Positions 9,415-21,300 of a DNA stretch of 64,000 bases are shown in pieces. The DNA is taken from assembly GCF_963678635.1 (NCBI RefSeq), contig NC_087064.1, forward strand, positions 21,812,509 through 21,876,508, in the 5' to 3' direction. The notes below the pieces were generated by a model. It was given only the letters and a program-made list of their open reading frames with translations. It had not been told where the DNA came from and ran no database searches. The translations under genes were made by a program, and so were the position numbers. This DNA comes from Symsagittifera roscoffensis. Taxonomy: Eukaryota > Xenacoelomorpha > Acoela > Convolutidae. Position 1 is the first letter of the stretch; the number at the start of each line of letters is the position of its first letter.

Positions 9415-9869
9415 GTGCCATTCTGCCAGATTGGCACAGCGCAACCTTCCGGCGACACGGAAAAAGGGCGACACGGACAAAAGGCCTTAGCAACAAAAAA
9501 ATGCTGCAAAGGAGGGTCTAGATATTCCGAAAATTTGAGTTTTTAAAATTTTGATTGACGGGCCAGTATTTCTGAGAAATACAAAAAGACGGCCATTTTG
9601 ACTGGAAAGGACGAAAAAAAAAACAACAACGACAGAAATAGCAGAAAACAGTCGCACGAAAGAACGGGAGAAACGAAGCCTCTTATCGTGGCAATAACAC
9701 ACGATAAGAACCTTAGCAGTGGAAATTAGTGGAAAAGGAAGCTTCAGTGGGGAAGGAATATTCCGCGGAACCCTCCCGTGCCACAAATTGGGAGAGATAA
9801 GAACGTTATCTCGAGAAGATTACGGGAGCGGAGGCTTGGCCCCCCAGAGACTGGTGTATGTGAAGGGAC

Positions 9870-9878
9870 TATATAAAA
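9870..9878 (+). promoter_or_regulatory. LTR TATA box, copy B
   Basis: TATATAAAA lies at the same LTR position as at 1323 and 32699. Confidence 0.75.
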
Positions 9879-10020
9879 CTGATTTTGTAGCTACTTGGAT
9901 GTCGTAGAACTTTGAATTAACACCGGTATAATTTGATATTTCAGAATATGAGTAGCTAGGAAGAGGGGAGGGTCAATCCATCTCCAATGGATTTAATATA
10001 GAACTGTCACACAAAAACAT

Positions 10021-10026
10021 AATAAA
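10021..10026 (+). terminator. LTR polyadenylation signal, copy B left LTR
   Basis: AATAAA lies about 150 bases after the TATA box, as in the other TATA-bearing LTRs. Confidence 0.6.
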
Positions 10027-10320
10027 ATAGAGTATTCGAGCCGTGTTTTTAATAGCAATCACGTAGTCTGAGGATCCGAGACTCAGCTATGTGGTTGTGT
10101 TCGCATGTAAACGAAAGCTGATCAAAAGTCGTTTGACTGATGGCCTAAAAATAGTAACTTTTCACTTAGCCCTGAACAGACCAGAAAATCAACTGGCAAG
10201 GTCGAGGCGGTGAAAAACGAGTAGGATTAAGGTAACTGACTCCTGCCAGTCGTTAATAGGTACTTTTTCTACGCTCCGTCGCTGTGTAGTATTTGGGCGA
10301 ATGTTACATAGACGTTTTTA

Positions 10321-10338
10321 TGGCGCTCCTGGGTGGGC
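10321..10338 (+). promoter_or_regulatory. PBS of copy B, tRNA-Asn-like
   Basis: TGGCGCTCCTGGGTGGGC lies 12 bases after the LTR end. Confidence 0.75.
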
Positions 10339-12771
10339 CTGTTAAAGGCATGAGACCATCATGATCAGCAAGCGTTTCAGCGACGAACCCTCCGGTACGG
10401 GCGTATGCCCGAGTTAGAGGCCTTAATGGCCGTTATTGTACTAGGGGGAAGGTGCGTACCCTCCATCTAGTACTATTTAGCTTTTTAACTTAGTTAACAC
10501 CGAAAACTCCTGGGGCCGGAGGGTTAGGTGGGAAGTCATGAGCCAGCTTGTCCCAAGGTCCCGGGACCAAAAACAATTAACGAGAAAGCGTAAGACCAAA
10601 CAAAAATAGTGCATAACCAAGAAAAAGCCAAAATTGAATTTATTTGAAAACAAAAAAAAATACAAAAAACAGTAAAAAAATCCAAAAGAGACCAAAAACA
10701 GTAAAAAAATTAAAGTGACAGTTTATATGTTATTTCCGGACGAGATGTGATCTGACCTTCCTATTTGTTGTTGTTTCAGATTGATTTATATCATTTCTGA
10801 TAGAAAGATTGTGTGTTTTGGTGAAGGGTTCGATACCCTCCCTTGAGTGTAATTTGAGTATTTAAGCACGTTAATGGTGATTTTGCCGGTGGCCGGAGGG
10901 TAGAGTGGCAAGCTGACCGACGTGTTCCACACTCAACAAGGACATCAGGGACAACATCTACAACGACTGTTGGGTATCATTGAAACAATTTTGGTATCGT
11001 TCGGGTACTATTTCATCAAAACTTAAGTGGTGGGGGGCACGATTGGCGCGGTCCGATTGTACCCTCCATCGATTACAAATTTCCGAGTTAAGGGTCTTAA
11101 TTCGAGTGTTTTGGTGCAAAGGAGGCGCAAGGGCCATTTGGACAAACACGTTTTTGGCAATTTCTCAAAGACTAGCCAACCGATTGGGATAAATTTGGTA
11201 CCATAAGTCGACGTTTTGAACCACTTTTCCGGACCGCAACCGTTTTGGGTTGATAATCTCGGAAAAGAAATTTTTTTTAGAATTTGTTGGTTCGGAGGGT
11301 CCAAACTATAGGTAACCCTCCGAGCGGCAGGAAATTTTATCAAAACACCTTTTTATCCTGCTGGGAAGGTTGTCCGTGTCAGCCAACCTAGTTTTGAGTC
11401 AGGTGGACCGCTTTTGGAGACTTTAACGCGGTAAAATAACCCGTTTTCTTGATTTTTGCGGAACCCTCCGGAGTAACGAGTAACCCTCCGGAGTGACTTA
11501 AGCGCTTTAGCAACCCTCCTTAGAGGAAATTTTCCACGAGACCCTCCGAAGAAGTTAAAAACAACCCCCCATAGAGAATTCAGCTTATTTTGACGCTTAC
11601 TTAAGCTAGTTGAAGGCCCTTTTCAAAAACTTGAAAGTTTTGGAAGAACCCTCCGAAGTAACCCTCCGGAGCATATTAAGCCTCTTATTGACCATCCTTA
11701 GTGAGTTAAGGGGGACCCTCCGAAGTCTCTTGGGTGACTAAGGTATCCTCCGAAGTAACTCTCCGGAGTAGGCTAAGTGTCTTAACAACCCTCCTTGTTA
11801 GAAACTTGAGGAAACCTTCTGTGGCAATTTGGGAAACGGAAAATATCCATTTAATTGAGAACACATTAGGATATTAGGCGTGCTTATTAGTATCATAGGA
11901 GCCCATTTTGACCCGGAAATTCGTGATCAACTTTAGATTCTAGATCGGGTGTATCAGAAGTACCAGAACCCAAAATTTTTTTTTGATTGTGATTTCGGTT
12001 GCGTGGTTGCCTTGAGCTACTTAATAGGACAGCTCGGGCAATCCGGGAACAAATAAAAGAAGACCTCGGTGAGTGTATTAGACAAATAAACACTCACTTG
12101 AGAAGAAAAGTTGTTCCCTGCTCTCGTGCACTTGGAGCGTTCCGGGTGTAGGGGAGCTTTTTCATAGACTTTATAAATTTTCGATCAGAGGTTGCCTTGA
12201 GATACTTAGGAGGACAGCTCAGGCAATCGCAGGACACCTAAAAGAAGACCTCGGTGGGTGTATTAGGAAAATACACACTCACTTGAGAAGACTGTGTCCT
12301 GGGCTTCGTTCTTTCGGATCGTTCCGATTGAGGGAAGTCTTTTTCTTTAAGACTAAGTTTTATTGATCTGTTTCTGAATCATCACTGCTTTTTACCAAAG
12401 ATTGTTTGATTTTAACAAAGCAGTGACTTGATAAGAGTGTGGCGGTAAATTGATACTGACGAGAGGTCGCTGTCACCTGTAGGATATTCTTATCTGATTA
12501 TCAATTGGGTTTTGAGTATTGTATATATCTTGGGAAAGTTTTGTGATACCGTTATACTATACAACAGGTTTAAGTTAGCATTATATCAATACTGAGTAGG
12601 CCCTGTGTGTGTAACTTTAGCTGAGTCACTAAGATTGTCATTGAGAAATCTAAGAGACATTTTGATACTCACGAGATCGAAGAGGCAGCGTTAAGTAATT
12701 TAACTTGAACTTGTTTGCGGTACGGGTGCATCGCCTTTAAATTATAAGAATATTGTTATTTGGTAAAAAGT
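10339..12771 (+). other. Leader / 5' UTR of copy B
   Basis: About 2.4 kb of non-coding leader is present. Segment S runs to about 11127, where it joins the common leader. The ACCCTCCG array is at 11310-11795. Hairpin units start at 12006 and 12191, with the donor-like GGTGAGT at 12068-12074. A block at 12378-12650 is shared with C and missing in A. A leader of this length implies ribosome shunting, internal entry or splicing for Gag translation, but which of these applies is not visible. Confidence 0.65.
12006..12287 (+). repeat. Two leader hairpin units (copy B)
   Basis: Units begin at 12006 and 12191, 185 bases apart as in copy A, with the same paired TTGCC-GAGCT and GTGTATT stems. A one-base change in the second stem of unit 1 (AATAAACACTC) weakens that pairing. 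Confidence 0.55.
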
Positions 12772-15046
12772 ATGCAGCGCAGGGACTCGTTAGGATCGAC
12801 TACTAAGATTCCCAGGCTGAGCAAGGGAAGCACGCGAAAATTTAAAACTAGGCATAGCCAGTCCTCGTTTAGCAGCGCTTCCGACGTGTTTGCTGAAACC
12901 GAATCGACTAAAGTTCAACCTGATCTTTCAGTGAGCGAAATGAAACTAAGGAGCGAGAAAAACCTCGATGGCGATCAAGGGCGGAGCGCCGAGGCCGGAC
13001 CCGCGAGCGAAACGCTTGTGGACCCCTTTGACGAAGGAGAACAGACGCTTATTTGACCCGACTTTGGGCCGAGCGAGGACCTAGAGCGGGAGGAAGTTGA
13101 GAGGACGGAGGAGAACTCGGAGCGTTCCGAGGTCGAGCCGCGAGAGGAAGTGTTTTCAGGGGAATTTCTAAATCGGAGACCAAGAGTCATAGGTGGAGAA
13201 GAGAATTTTCACATCCAGCTAACACCCACTCATCTCTGGCCAAGCAGAGCAACAGCGCGATGATGTCGAGCATAAGCCCGAGTGAAGAACAACCGGGTTC
13301 GAAGGCCAAGAAGAGCTGGAAGTCTTTGTACGATGAGCGCATGGCGTCACTACGAACTGAAGGTTTATCTTCCGGTTATGACCACCCGGAGATAACCCAT
13401 CCGGACGTGAACTTCACACCGTGTCCAAGAAACGACATGAGCGGGAAGGCGTCGTCCGCCTCGCCGACCAGGCCCATGTCAGATATGATAACGATGGGAG
13501 CGTCATCAACGTTCGACAGATTGATGACGTCGATGAGCTAGCAAAAAGGCGGTGCGTCATCAAGTACCAGGCTGCAGCCGCAGTTGACCTCATCTTCTTT
13601 GGGACTAACCCCGCCATTTGGGGCAACTGGCGATATAAGTGACATGTTCGCTGGTGTAATGAATGGTCTGGATGAACTGAGACGGGACATGACCAAGAGA
13701 ATAGATCAAGTTGACGAGAGAGCTCACCAGGGTCGAGAGAATCTGAGAGACGAACTAACGCACGTGAAGTCGCAGGCGAGGGTTGATCAGGCTCAATTGA
13801 TTCGCAACACCGAACAATGCCTGGCGGAGAGCCTGGTACAGGCAAACAAGGAGTCTGAGGAAAGAGAGGCTAGGATGACAAGAGAGATCGACCGATTGTT
13901 GAACGATCATAATAATACCTACGCCCATACGATGACTAGCCTGGAAAAAAGGTTAGATGCCAAATCTGACTTATTGATGCGGAAGCTTGACGCGATCTTG
14001 AATGGGAGCAGTTGGGAGGAGCGTTCCAACCCAAGGCAGCATTCGCACCATGCGAACGATGGAGATGGGACGGGCAGCTATGCCAGGGCCCAGCAAAGCT
14101 CGAAAACGAACTACGAACCTAGGAATAGGGAGCGGCCAAGGGCAGCCCCGTCGAGGCCTGGCTGGACGAATCCAGTCCCGCCGGAGGCAGATGCTACTCC
14201 GGAGACAACGTTGCCAACTGTACCACAAGTCAGTTCAGTGCCAGATCTGACTACAGTCTCACAGGACACGACGATGTATGCCTCGATGTTTGAGCCTCTG
14301 AATAGATCTCTCGAGGCATTCATCACTAAACTCTCGAAGTCAACCGAGAGAGGAGAGAGGTCAAGAAGGACACTGAAAAAGCCGAAGTCATACAAAGACG
14401 AGTCAGACGGCTGCATTGATACTTGGATAGAAGTGATGAAGTTGCACTTTGAGGAAGAGAGTCTCTCCAAGAAACAAGAGGGCAGCGCGCTAACAAGCAA
14501 CCTGGAGGGTACTGCACTAAATTGTGTAATGGCGAAAAGAGCCAATGAGAGAGACAGCGCTCGCAAGACATTCGACATCCTGCTGAATCGTTTCGGCTCT
14601 GGAGTACAAGGGCACCAGGCTATGGTGAAGTTCGAAAAGAGGCGTCAAAGAGATGACGAATCCATAGACAAATTTTTGGACGTCCTTGAATTGCGTAGGA
14701 GGAGAAGCAATCCCGATGAGAGAAAATCCGAGCGAAACTTGGCGATTGCTTCGAAGTTCATGAACGGAGTAAAGAGTTGAAAACGATGTTGGTCACACAC
14801 TTCATCCTGTCACTTGACCAGGTACCAACGCCCGATGATTTGCGTATGAAGTCACTCGAGTATTTACTCATAAAACCGAGGGCGCAAAACCGTTACAGCA
14901 ATTATGGTAACTATGGCGGGACAAACAGTGGTGTGAATTCCAGTTGGTACAAACTCGCGATGACATGGATAAGAGGAGGTCTTGTGCAAATTGTGGTTCG
15001 ATGGACCATCACGTTTCCACGTGTTCTGCATACAAACAGAACATGA
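12772..15046 (+). pseudogene. gag: gag (matrix/capsid part), copy B, broken
   Basis: The ATG at 12772 starts the same basic N-terminus as copy A. The frame is broken by TGA at 13054-13056 (CGA in copy C), by frame changes before 13260 and by TAG at 13539-13541. The longest open stretch is 13584-14780 (about 398 codons). It carries a coiled-coil region rich in Glu, Arg and Leu, a Pro-rich linker and the Retrotrans_gag capsid region at about 14410-14770. A small deletion at about 14778 and a one-base loss before the zinc knuckles are shared with copy A. Confidence 0.8.
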
Positions 15047-16521
15047 AGGCAATAGGCTACTTTCTCGACGACGTCGACGCGACCGACGAGGATTACGAAG
15101 ATTACGTCAGAGGGCTCATCATGAAATATGGTCCGAGGTGCTTCTTCTGTAATTTGGAAGGACACTTCAAGGCAGATTGCACTCAGTTTTGGGATGCAAT
15201 GGCGGACGCGAAACAACCCCGCCACGAAGAGGCGCTTTTGGGTGTCAAGGCCAGTCGAGCACGCCTGATGAACGAGGCCGAGTCTCGGAGAAAGGAGACG
15301 ACACCGAGCACCTTTACGACTAAGAAGGTAAAGACACTGCCTGACGAGGTGGTAGCCTCGAACCTGGAGGCAGAGTCGGCTAGCCCACTCAAGGTGGATT
15401 ACGGTATGGCGGCAAGGACAGCGTTGCAAAATGTCGAACAGGAATTAGCCACGAAAGAAGTGGAGCAATGGGTAAGGTCGGAGCTGGAGAGCACAGATCT
15501 TCGGGAAAATTTTAATATTCTGGGTAACACGACGAAAAAAGAAGACAAAGAAGAACCCAGGAAGCAGGGACTAAAACTGAACGTTATATCTGGTAGAACT
15601 TTCGGCATGACGGAGGAGGGGACGAAGATAATGTCCATTATCTCAATCGCAGCGCACGAGGTGGTCAAGAACTTGAGTGAACCATTCGAGATTACACTAG
15701 TCCACCTGGACATTTATGCAGACTACCTGAAGGAGAAGGATCCCAAACTGGACTCCAGGGCAGTGCGAGCGCTGCTCACAACAGGAGGTCCGAGGCTGAT
15801 GAAAGTGGATGGACATTACATCGAAGTCCATGGCCCATACCCGATTCTAATGAATGTGGATGGCATCAATATCTACACAAAAGCTCACGTAACTGATGCG
15901 AACGATCAGATTGGCCGGATATACATTGGTCAAGAGGAGCTGAAGGTTAGACGAATCGGACACAACGCCGTGATCGAACAAGATGCGGTGCACATAGGTT
16001 GCGAGGCCCATCTGGCCGCACACGTGCTGGATGTGGAAGGCAGACAACTTTCAGTAAAGGGAATGCTAGACACGGGAGCAGTGGTTAGTGTCATGCCAGT
16101 CAAAACTTGGACCGACATGGGTTTTGAGAGGTCGGATCTCATACCGACAAACATCAGGTTGGCAGCTGCCAATCAGGGAGCGATCTATGTGACTGGACGA
16201 ACCCCGATCATTTCATTGCAGCTCGGAGGAAGACATCTTTGGATGAGCTTCCTAGTAGTTCAGAATTTGGACAAATCCGATCAGTTCATCTTAGGAAGGG
16301 ACTTCGTACGCAACTTTGATGTCACGATTGATCTCAATGACGGGTTGATTAGGATCAAGGATCCTGAGAGAAAGTATGAAAAGAAACCCCTTAATAAAAT
16401 CTTAATTAACCAGGCCAAGGTGCCGATTTTTCTGGATCGAAAAGTTAGATTAAAAACAAACCAAGCCGTAGTAGCGACGTTTAGGATGAGGAACTTGAAT
16501 GAACTCAGCAATGACAGGTAG
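14944..16521 (+). pseudogene. Gag zinc knuckles plus aspartic protease, copy B
   Basis: This open frame of about 525 codons carries two intact CCHC knuckles (14983-15024 and 15139-15180) and a retropepsin domain with DTGA at 16069-16080 and ILGRD downstream. About 300 residues of unrecognised, charged sequence separate knuckles and protease, longer than usual. The 225 bases around 15560-15785 are almost identical to copy C and differ from copy A, although A and B otherwise match best. The frame ends in TAG at 16519, where copy C continues into RT. Confidence 0.85.
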
Positions 16522-16523
16522 GT

Positions 16524-18719
16524 GTGTCTGGTACAAATCCAAACAGTAAAAGCTCGGCTATTTTAGGAAGAAGCTTCTCACTCACTCAGAGTGGACTGTG
16601 TGTGAGTGTGTTGTTGAACACAGAAGCAACAACAGTGACAATACAGAGGGGAAAGAAACTTGGCTATGCTTTGCCTCTGAACACAGACTTTCAGAGTGTG
16701 GAACACTTGAAAAAGTTTGATGTAACTAAGTGTCCCTTGCATGCGAACCAAGAATGTATATTGAAGAGAGTAAATGAATTGAAATTTTCTAGGCAATTGT
16801 TTTCAATGAAGTCGGAAACAGATGATGGGTTGTCTAGTTGTTCCAACTTTCCCGAGAGACCGACAGAAACAGAGTTAGCAGCGAATAAACCGGTCCTACC
16901 TGAGATAGAACATTTGAAGGGTAAAATATCAGACAAGGAACTAGATTCGCTCAGGGCGGTGCTAAGTCGGAACGCAGACGTTTTTTCGAAACATAAGGCT
17001 GACATAGGTTGCTGTAATTTTGTAGAACACGAGATAAAGATAGAAGAGGGCTCGTTACCTCATAGGGAAGGGGCGAGGAGAATGACCCCTCACAATTCAG
17101 AAGCGTGCAGGAAGGAAATCGAGATGTTAATGGAGTATGACATGATCGAGCCGTCGAAGTCCCCGTGGGCTTGTGGCGTGGTCATGGCGAAAAAGAAAGG
17201 GGGGCAACTCAGGTTTTGTTGTGATTTCCGTTATCTGAATGCAGTGACTATAAAGGACGCACACCCGATTCCACGCATCGATGAGAGCCTATCCAAGCTG
17301 GGGGACGCGATGTTCTTCACAACGTTAGATTTGGGCTCTGCGTTCTGGCAAGTGCCACTCCGAAAGCAAGATCGAGAAAAAACAGGCTTCGCGTGCGAGC
17401 TGGGATTGTTCCAGTGGAAGAGGATGCCGTTCGGATTGTGCAACGCGACGGCCACATTCCAGCGACTGATGGCCCAGGCACTCACGAGCGTCACTAAGAA
17501 ATACGGGAATCTCATCATGTGTTATGTCGATGACGTCGTGATTGCAACACCAACCTTAGAAGACCACATAGAGAGGTTGGATGAGGTGTTTTCTTGCATG
17601 AAGCAGGCGGGTCTGAAATGTAAATCCTCTAAGTGTGAAATCCTCAGAGATTCCATAAAGTATCTGGGCCGCCTGGTGGATAAACATGGAGTGAGACCAG
17701 ATCCTGAAGCGGTTGAAGCGGTGTTGACCTGGAAGGCACCTAAAACAGATACACAGCTGATGGGTTTTTTGGGGTTTGTTAATTATTATCGAGAATTTAT
17801 CAAGGGTTACGCTGACAAAATATACCCCATGCAGCGGTTGATAAGAAACAAGGGCAAAAAGTTCACTTGGACTGATGAGGCACAAGTTTCATTTGAGAAC
17901 ATCAAACGTGAACTTTGCGAGGCACCGGTCCTCGGCATGCCAACAGAGAAGGGGATGTTCGTGCTGGACACGGATGCATCAGTGGTTGCGATATCGGGCA
18001 TACTTCACCAGGAGCAGGAGTGGAACGGGAGAACGGTTCTTCGTCCGATAGCCTACGGGAGTAAAGTCCTGAGTGATACTGAGATGAAGTACGGCGCACC
18101 AAAAGCGGAGATGTTCGCGGTGATCACTTTCGTGGAAAAATACAGGGCCTACTTGGGGAGTGCTCCCTTCAAGTTACGTGTGGATAATCGTGCCCTTGCC
18201 TGGCTGAAAACGTATTCGATGGACCAAAGTTATATTGATCGTTGGATCGTGCGCCTGGATGGATACCACATGATCCTAGAGCACCGTACCCGTGATAAGC
18301 ACCAGAACGCAGATAGCCTCAGTAAGAAGACAGAATTTTATGAGCGCCTCGAAGAGAGGCAGGCTAACCAAGCTGAGATCAAAGACGGGTTTTCATTCCT
18401 AGACAAGGAAACCTACGACAAACTATCACTCACTAAGTGGCTGGATAAGTCAGGGCACCCTATACCAGGACACCCTGAACTGCCAGTGGAAACGGCCGCT
18501 GAGATAAAAGTTTTAGCCAGGGGTGAACCCGTTCCGCTGGATCTGCTAGTCCGATCCAATCTGGTGCAGCAGGAGCTTATCAGGCTGGGTATAAACAGCA
18601 TAGCTCTGCTAAATAGGACAGTGAATGTGGCGCCGGATTCATGGGGAAACTTCGTGACTTGCTGGATAGAGAAGTCGACAGACAGGATCGTGAATGGATG
18701 GAGACCATGCGGCGATTGA
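16524..18719 (+). CDS. Reverse transcriptase - RNase H, copy B
   Basis: This is a frame of about 731 codons encoding the polymerase that copies element RNA into DNA. The first ~140 residues are an unassigned N-terminal region. The RT fingers and palm follow, with catalytic YVDD at 17523-17534 (residue 334) and the gypsy-type MPFGLCNA motif before it. RNase H has DTDAS at 17967-17981, a VDNRAL-type third acidic motif near 18180, and the terminal HQNADSLS motif near 18300. The catalytic residues are present, so this domain looks intact. It begins after a frameshift relative to protease, and the end runs into a linker in another frame. Confidence 0.92.
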   Translation: MSGTNPNSKSSAILGRSFSLTQSGLCVSVLLNTEATTVTIQRGKKLGYALPLNTDFQSVEHLKKFDVTKCPLHANQECILKRVNELKFSRQLFSMKSETDDGLSSCSNFPERPTETELAANKPVLPEIEHLKGKISDKELDSLRAVLSRNADVFSKHKADIGCCNFVEHEIKIEEGSLPHREGARRMTPHNSEACRKEIEMLMEYDMIEPSKSPWACGVVMAKKKGGQLRFCCDFRYLNAVTIKDAHPIPRIDESLSKLGDAMFFTTLDLGSAFWQVPLRKQDREKTGFACELGLFQWKRMPFGLCNATATFQRLMAQALTSVTKKYGNLIMCYVDDVVIATPTLEDHIERLDEVFSCMKQAGLKCKSSKCEILRDSIKYLGRLVDKHGVRPDPEAVEAVLTWKAPKTDTQLMGFLGFVNYYREFIKGYADKIYPMQRLIRNKGKKFTWTDEAQVSFENIKRELCEAPVLGMPTEKGMFVLDTDASVVAISGILHQEQEWNGRTVLRPIAYGSKVLSDTEMKYGAPKAEMFAVITFVEKYRAYLGSAPFKLRVDNRALAWLKTYSMDQSYIDRWIVRLDGYHMILEHRTRDKHQNADSLSKKTEFYERLEERQANQAEIKDGFSFLDKETYDKLSLTKWLDKSGHPIPGHPELPVETAAEIKVLARGEPVPLDLLVRSNLVQQELIRLGINSIALLNRTVNVAPDSWGNFVTCWIEKSTDRIVNGWRPCGD

Positions 18720-19590
18720 CTGTAACTGAGAAGAGGCCAGTGTCCATTCGCAGCCGAGGTGTTGAACGGGATTGCAGGTCGATAGTCAACCAGCTGGTGA
18801 GCTCGATGCCGAAGGAGGTCTTGTTAAGAACTTCGTTCACTGAACATGGGACACTGAATCAGACCAAAGCCACTGAAGAAGTCAGGGTCAAGTCGAGACC
18901 TAGCTTCACGAGTTGAGTGCATTTCACGGATGCAAGAGAAGAATACGAGCCAAGCTCAGATGGTTCGTCCGGGGACGAGACAACGTCCGGGGAGTCTGAT
19001 ACCTTCGAGCCCGTCAAAGATGACTTGTCCGAGGAGTCTGACACCTTTGAGCCCGTACAGAACGAATTGTCCAGGGAGAGGTTGTTTAGACAACTGAGGG
19101 ATAGAATGTTGTCCGGGGAGTCGGGTTCGAGGAAACCGAGGGACAGAGTTTTTTCCGGGGAGTCGAGAAACATCTCAGACAACTTGGAATATGGTGTTGG
19201 GCAATCAGTGGGCTCAGTGTTGACTGGAGGCCCCAGTCTTGGGTCAACACATCTGAAACAACATCCAATTCCGATATATCGGAGATCGCAATCCACTCCT
19301 TGTTGGTAGACTGGAAGCAGCGCGGGCTGGACCGAGAAATGCATCAGGATCCAGACAGGGACAGGTATACCTCAGATGAAGAGGGCACTGTGGTAGATAA
19401 TGCCGCCGATGAGCTCGAGCTGATAGCAGTCTCGAAACGCCCAACCAGATTGCTGTCACATGGTACGGTCGTCCATACCAATCTGGAACCATCTGTGCAG
19501 GAAGCGACGCCTTTGAAAAAGATATGGTGTGTCAAGTTGATGGACGATGCTCATGCTCCAGAAATAATGAGTGGGCAAATGAACGTGTAA
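18641..19590 (+). pseudogene. Linker between RNase H and integrase, broken into frames
   Basis: About 800 bases separate the RT-RNase H frame from the integrase frame. Coding-like peptides are found in frame 2 (18641-19309, interrupted by TGA at 18914) and then frame 1 (19300-19590). The first part is basic. The middle is acidic and holds degenerate tandem repeats of a SGESDTFEPV-type unit at about 18985-19160. No enzyme motif was recognised. Copy C has lost the whole region, so I cannot tell which breaks are ancestral. Confidence 0.55.
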
Positions 19591-21080
19591 AGACGTATTT
19601 GAAAGCCAGGTACAGGCTGTCGGATCTCCTAAGGGCTCAACGAAATCATAGAATGACGAGCAGTCTTAAGAGATGGGTAGAGAATGGAGCACCTGACAAG
19701 GGAGACTTGGAAGAAGACAGCTACAAGATCTTGAAGCAGTTCTACCTGAAGAGAAAAGACTTGTTGTACCTGAACAACGACGGAATCGTAGCCTGTAAAC
19801 GTAAAGAGGAGGACAAGGTCCTTTATAAATACAATTCGATAGTGTTGCCACAGTTGTACCAGACCGAATTGCTCTTTCGCTCACATGATCAGATGGGCCA
19901 TCAAGGCGTGGACAAAGTGTACAGCAGGATACAGAAACGATTCGAATGGCCGGGATTGAAGAAGGATTGTGAGAAGTGGATCACCGCATGCCTGTCATGC
20001 CAACAGGCGAAGGATCCCAAGAAACTAAGGTTCCCCCTACAGTCAATAGAGTCGTCGGGATTCAACGAAGTGGTGCAAATTGATCTTCAGAAAATCTGCA
20101 TGACAGCAACGGGCTATAATCAGGTGCTGGTAATGATCAACCATTTTACGAAGTATGCGGAGGCAGCACCCTGTATGACAGCATCGGCGGAAGAAACATG
20201 CGATCATTTGATAAATGTGTGGATAGCGAGGCATGGCTGCCCCATCACATTCCAATCGGACAATGGCAAAGCATTCGTTGGTGATCTCACGAAGGAGTTA
20301 ATGAAAAGGTCGCAGGTAGCGCAGGCCCACTCGACCACTTATCATCCGCAAACGAATGGCCTAGTCGAGAGGCAAAATCGCACACTGGTATCCATGCTGA
20401 GAGTCTATCGCTCACGCTACATGGATGACTGGGATAAGCACTTACCACAAGTGATGGGTGCTTACAACAGCACGGATAATTCCACCACGGGAATAAGCCC
20501 GCACATGATGCTAACGGGTCACGAAAAAGCGCTTCCGTCGACGTTTTTCTTCCCTGAATATGAGGGGAAGAGAACAGCACCGCAAACGTACGTGCGGGAT
20601 GTTATTAGAATACAGCAAGACCTCAATGACTTATGCAGGAGGAACACGCAACAGGCGCAAATTAGACAGAAAAGGAGGTTTGATAAAAGGACAGCCGATG
20701 CAAAAGCCTACTCAGTTGGCGACTACGTCTGGGTGTTCCAGGAAGTGGTTCCTCCAAAAGGAACCAAGAAATTATTAAAGAAATGGCGTGGTCCATTTCA
20801 GATAACAGAGGTGCACCAAGGAGGTCGTTTTTATCGATTGAGCACTGGAAGAGCAGCTCATTACGAAAACATCAAACCACACAATGCCTCGTCAGAGGAC
20901 TGGTGCATCCCAGCGGACATGCAAGAGGGAGACTATTTGATAGTGGATCCTGCTTGTGAGGTGAATGAAAGGGGTACTCGCGACAAAAACGACGGGAATG
21001 AGGTGGTCGACGATTGCGACCTACCACTGGACCTGGAGTTGGACCGATCGAGTAGAGGTGGACCACGAAACTCTACCTGA
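19524..21080 (+). CDS. Integrase (DD35E, with GPY/F-type C-terminus), copy B
   Basis: This frame of about 518 codons encodes the enzyme that inserts the DNA copy into the genome. An HHCC zinc-binding domain spans about 19882-20000. The catalytic triad is Asp at 20082-20084 (residue 187), Asp in SDNG at 20259-20261 (residue 246) and Glu at 20367-20369 (residue 282), with exactly 35 residues between the last two. The C-terminus has a KKWRGPFQI motif near 20780, typical of the GPY/F module. No chromodomain was seen. The last ~60 residues are strongly acidic, and the frame ends at a TGA overlapped by a +1 frame leading to the macrodomain-like region. Confidence 0.92.
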   Translation: MVCQVDGRCSCSRNNEWANERVKTYLKARYRLSDLLRAQRNHRMTSSLKRWVENGAPDKGDLEEDSYKILKQFYLKRKDLLYLNNDGIVACKRKEEDKVLYKYNSIVLPQLYQTELLFRSHDQMGHQGVDKVYSRIQKRFEWPGLKKDCEKWITACLSCQQAKDPKKLRFPLQSIESSGFNEVVQIDLQKICMTATGYNQVLVMINHFTKYAEAAPCMTASAEETCDHLINVWIARHGCPITFQSDNGKAFVGDLTKELMKRSQVAQAHSTTYHPQTNGLVERQNRTLVSMLRVYRSRYMDDWDKHLPQVMGAYNSTDNSTTGISPHMMLTGHEKALPSTFFFPEYEGKRTAPQTYVRDVIRIQQDLNDLCRRNTQQAQIRQKRRFDKRTADAKAYSVGDYVWVFQEVVPPKGTKKLLKKWRGPFQITEVHQGGRFYRLSTGRAAHYENIKPHNASSEDWCIPADMQEGDYLIVDPACEVNERGTRDKNDGNEVVDDCDLPLDLELDRSSRGGPRNST

Positions 21081-21294
21081 TGCCAAAGAAGACTGGGACT
21101 GCCCAGAACAAACTGAAATTGATAAAGGAATACAACCCGACTTTCCTCTCACCATGGAGACACGCCAGTGCAATAGAGGAAGGAATAGGAAGAAGTACAA
21201 CCCGTACGGCGAGGATTTTGTCATAGACAGGATAGTTTTAAGTGATATGGTGGACTCGCTGGTAGGACTGGATGAGGTGGCAGTGCCAAAATAA
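21046..21294 (+). pseudogene. Acidic segment between integrase and macrodomain-like ORF
   Basis: After about 21046 the plausible peptide continues in the +1 frame (VEVDHETLPDAKEDW type, strongly acidic) and ends at TAA at 21292-21294. The same frame reopens directly after the stop. Copy C has the same TGA, +1 shift and TAA (about 40890-41139), in a stretch that is about 98-99% identical between B and C. Shared damage by gene conversion is therefore as likely as a programmed event. Confidence 0.5.
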
Positions 21295-21300
21295 ATCGAC

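Larger units (their letters stand above)
9415..10308 (+). repeat. Left LTR of copy B (5'-truncated)
   Basis: It is colinear with the LTR at 880-1761 and with the right part of 31556-33087. It has a TATA box (9870-9878), poly(A) signal (10021-10026), R/U5 hairpin (10060-10093) and a TGTTACA end. Confidence 0.85.

Noticed and set aside
20770-21080. Chromodomain at the integrase C-terminus
   Set aside because: The end of integrase is an acidic tail after a GPY/F-type motif; the aromatic cage pattern of chromodomains is not seen.
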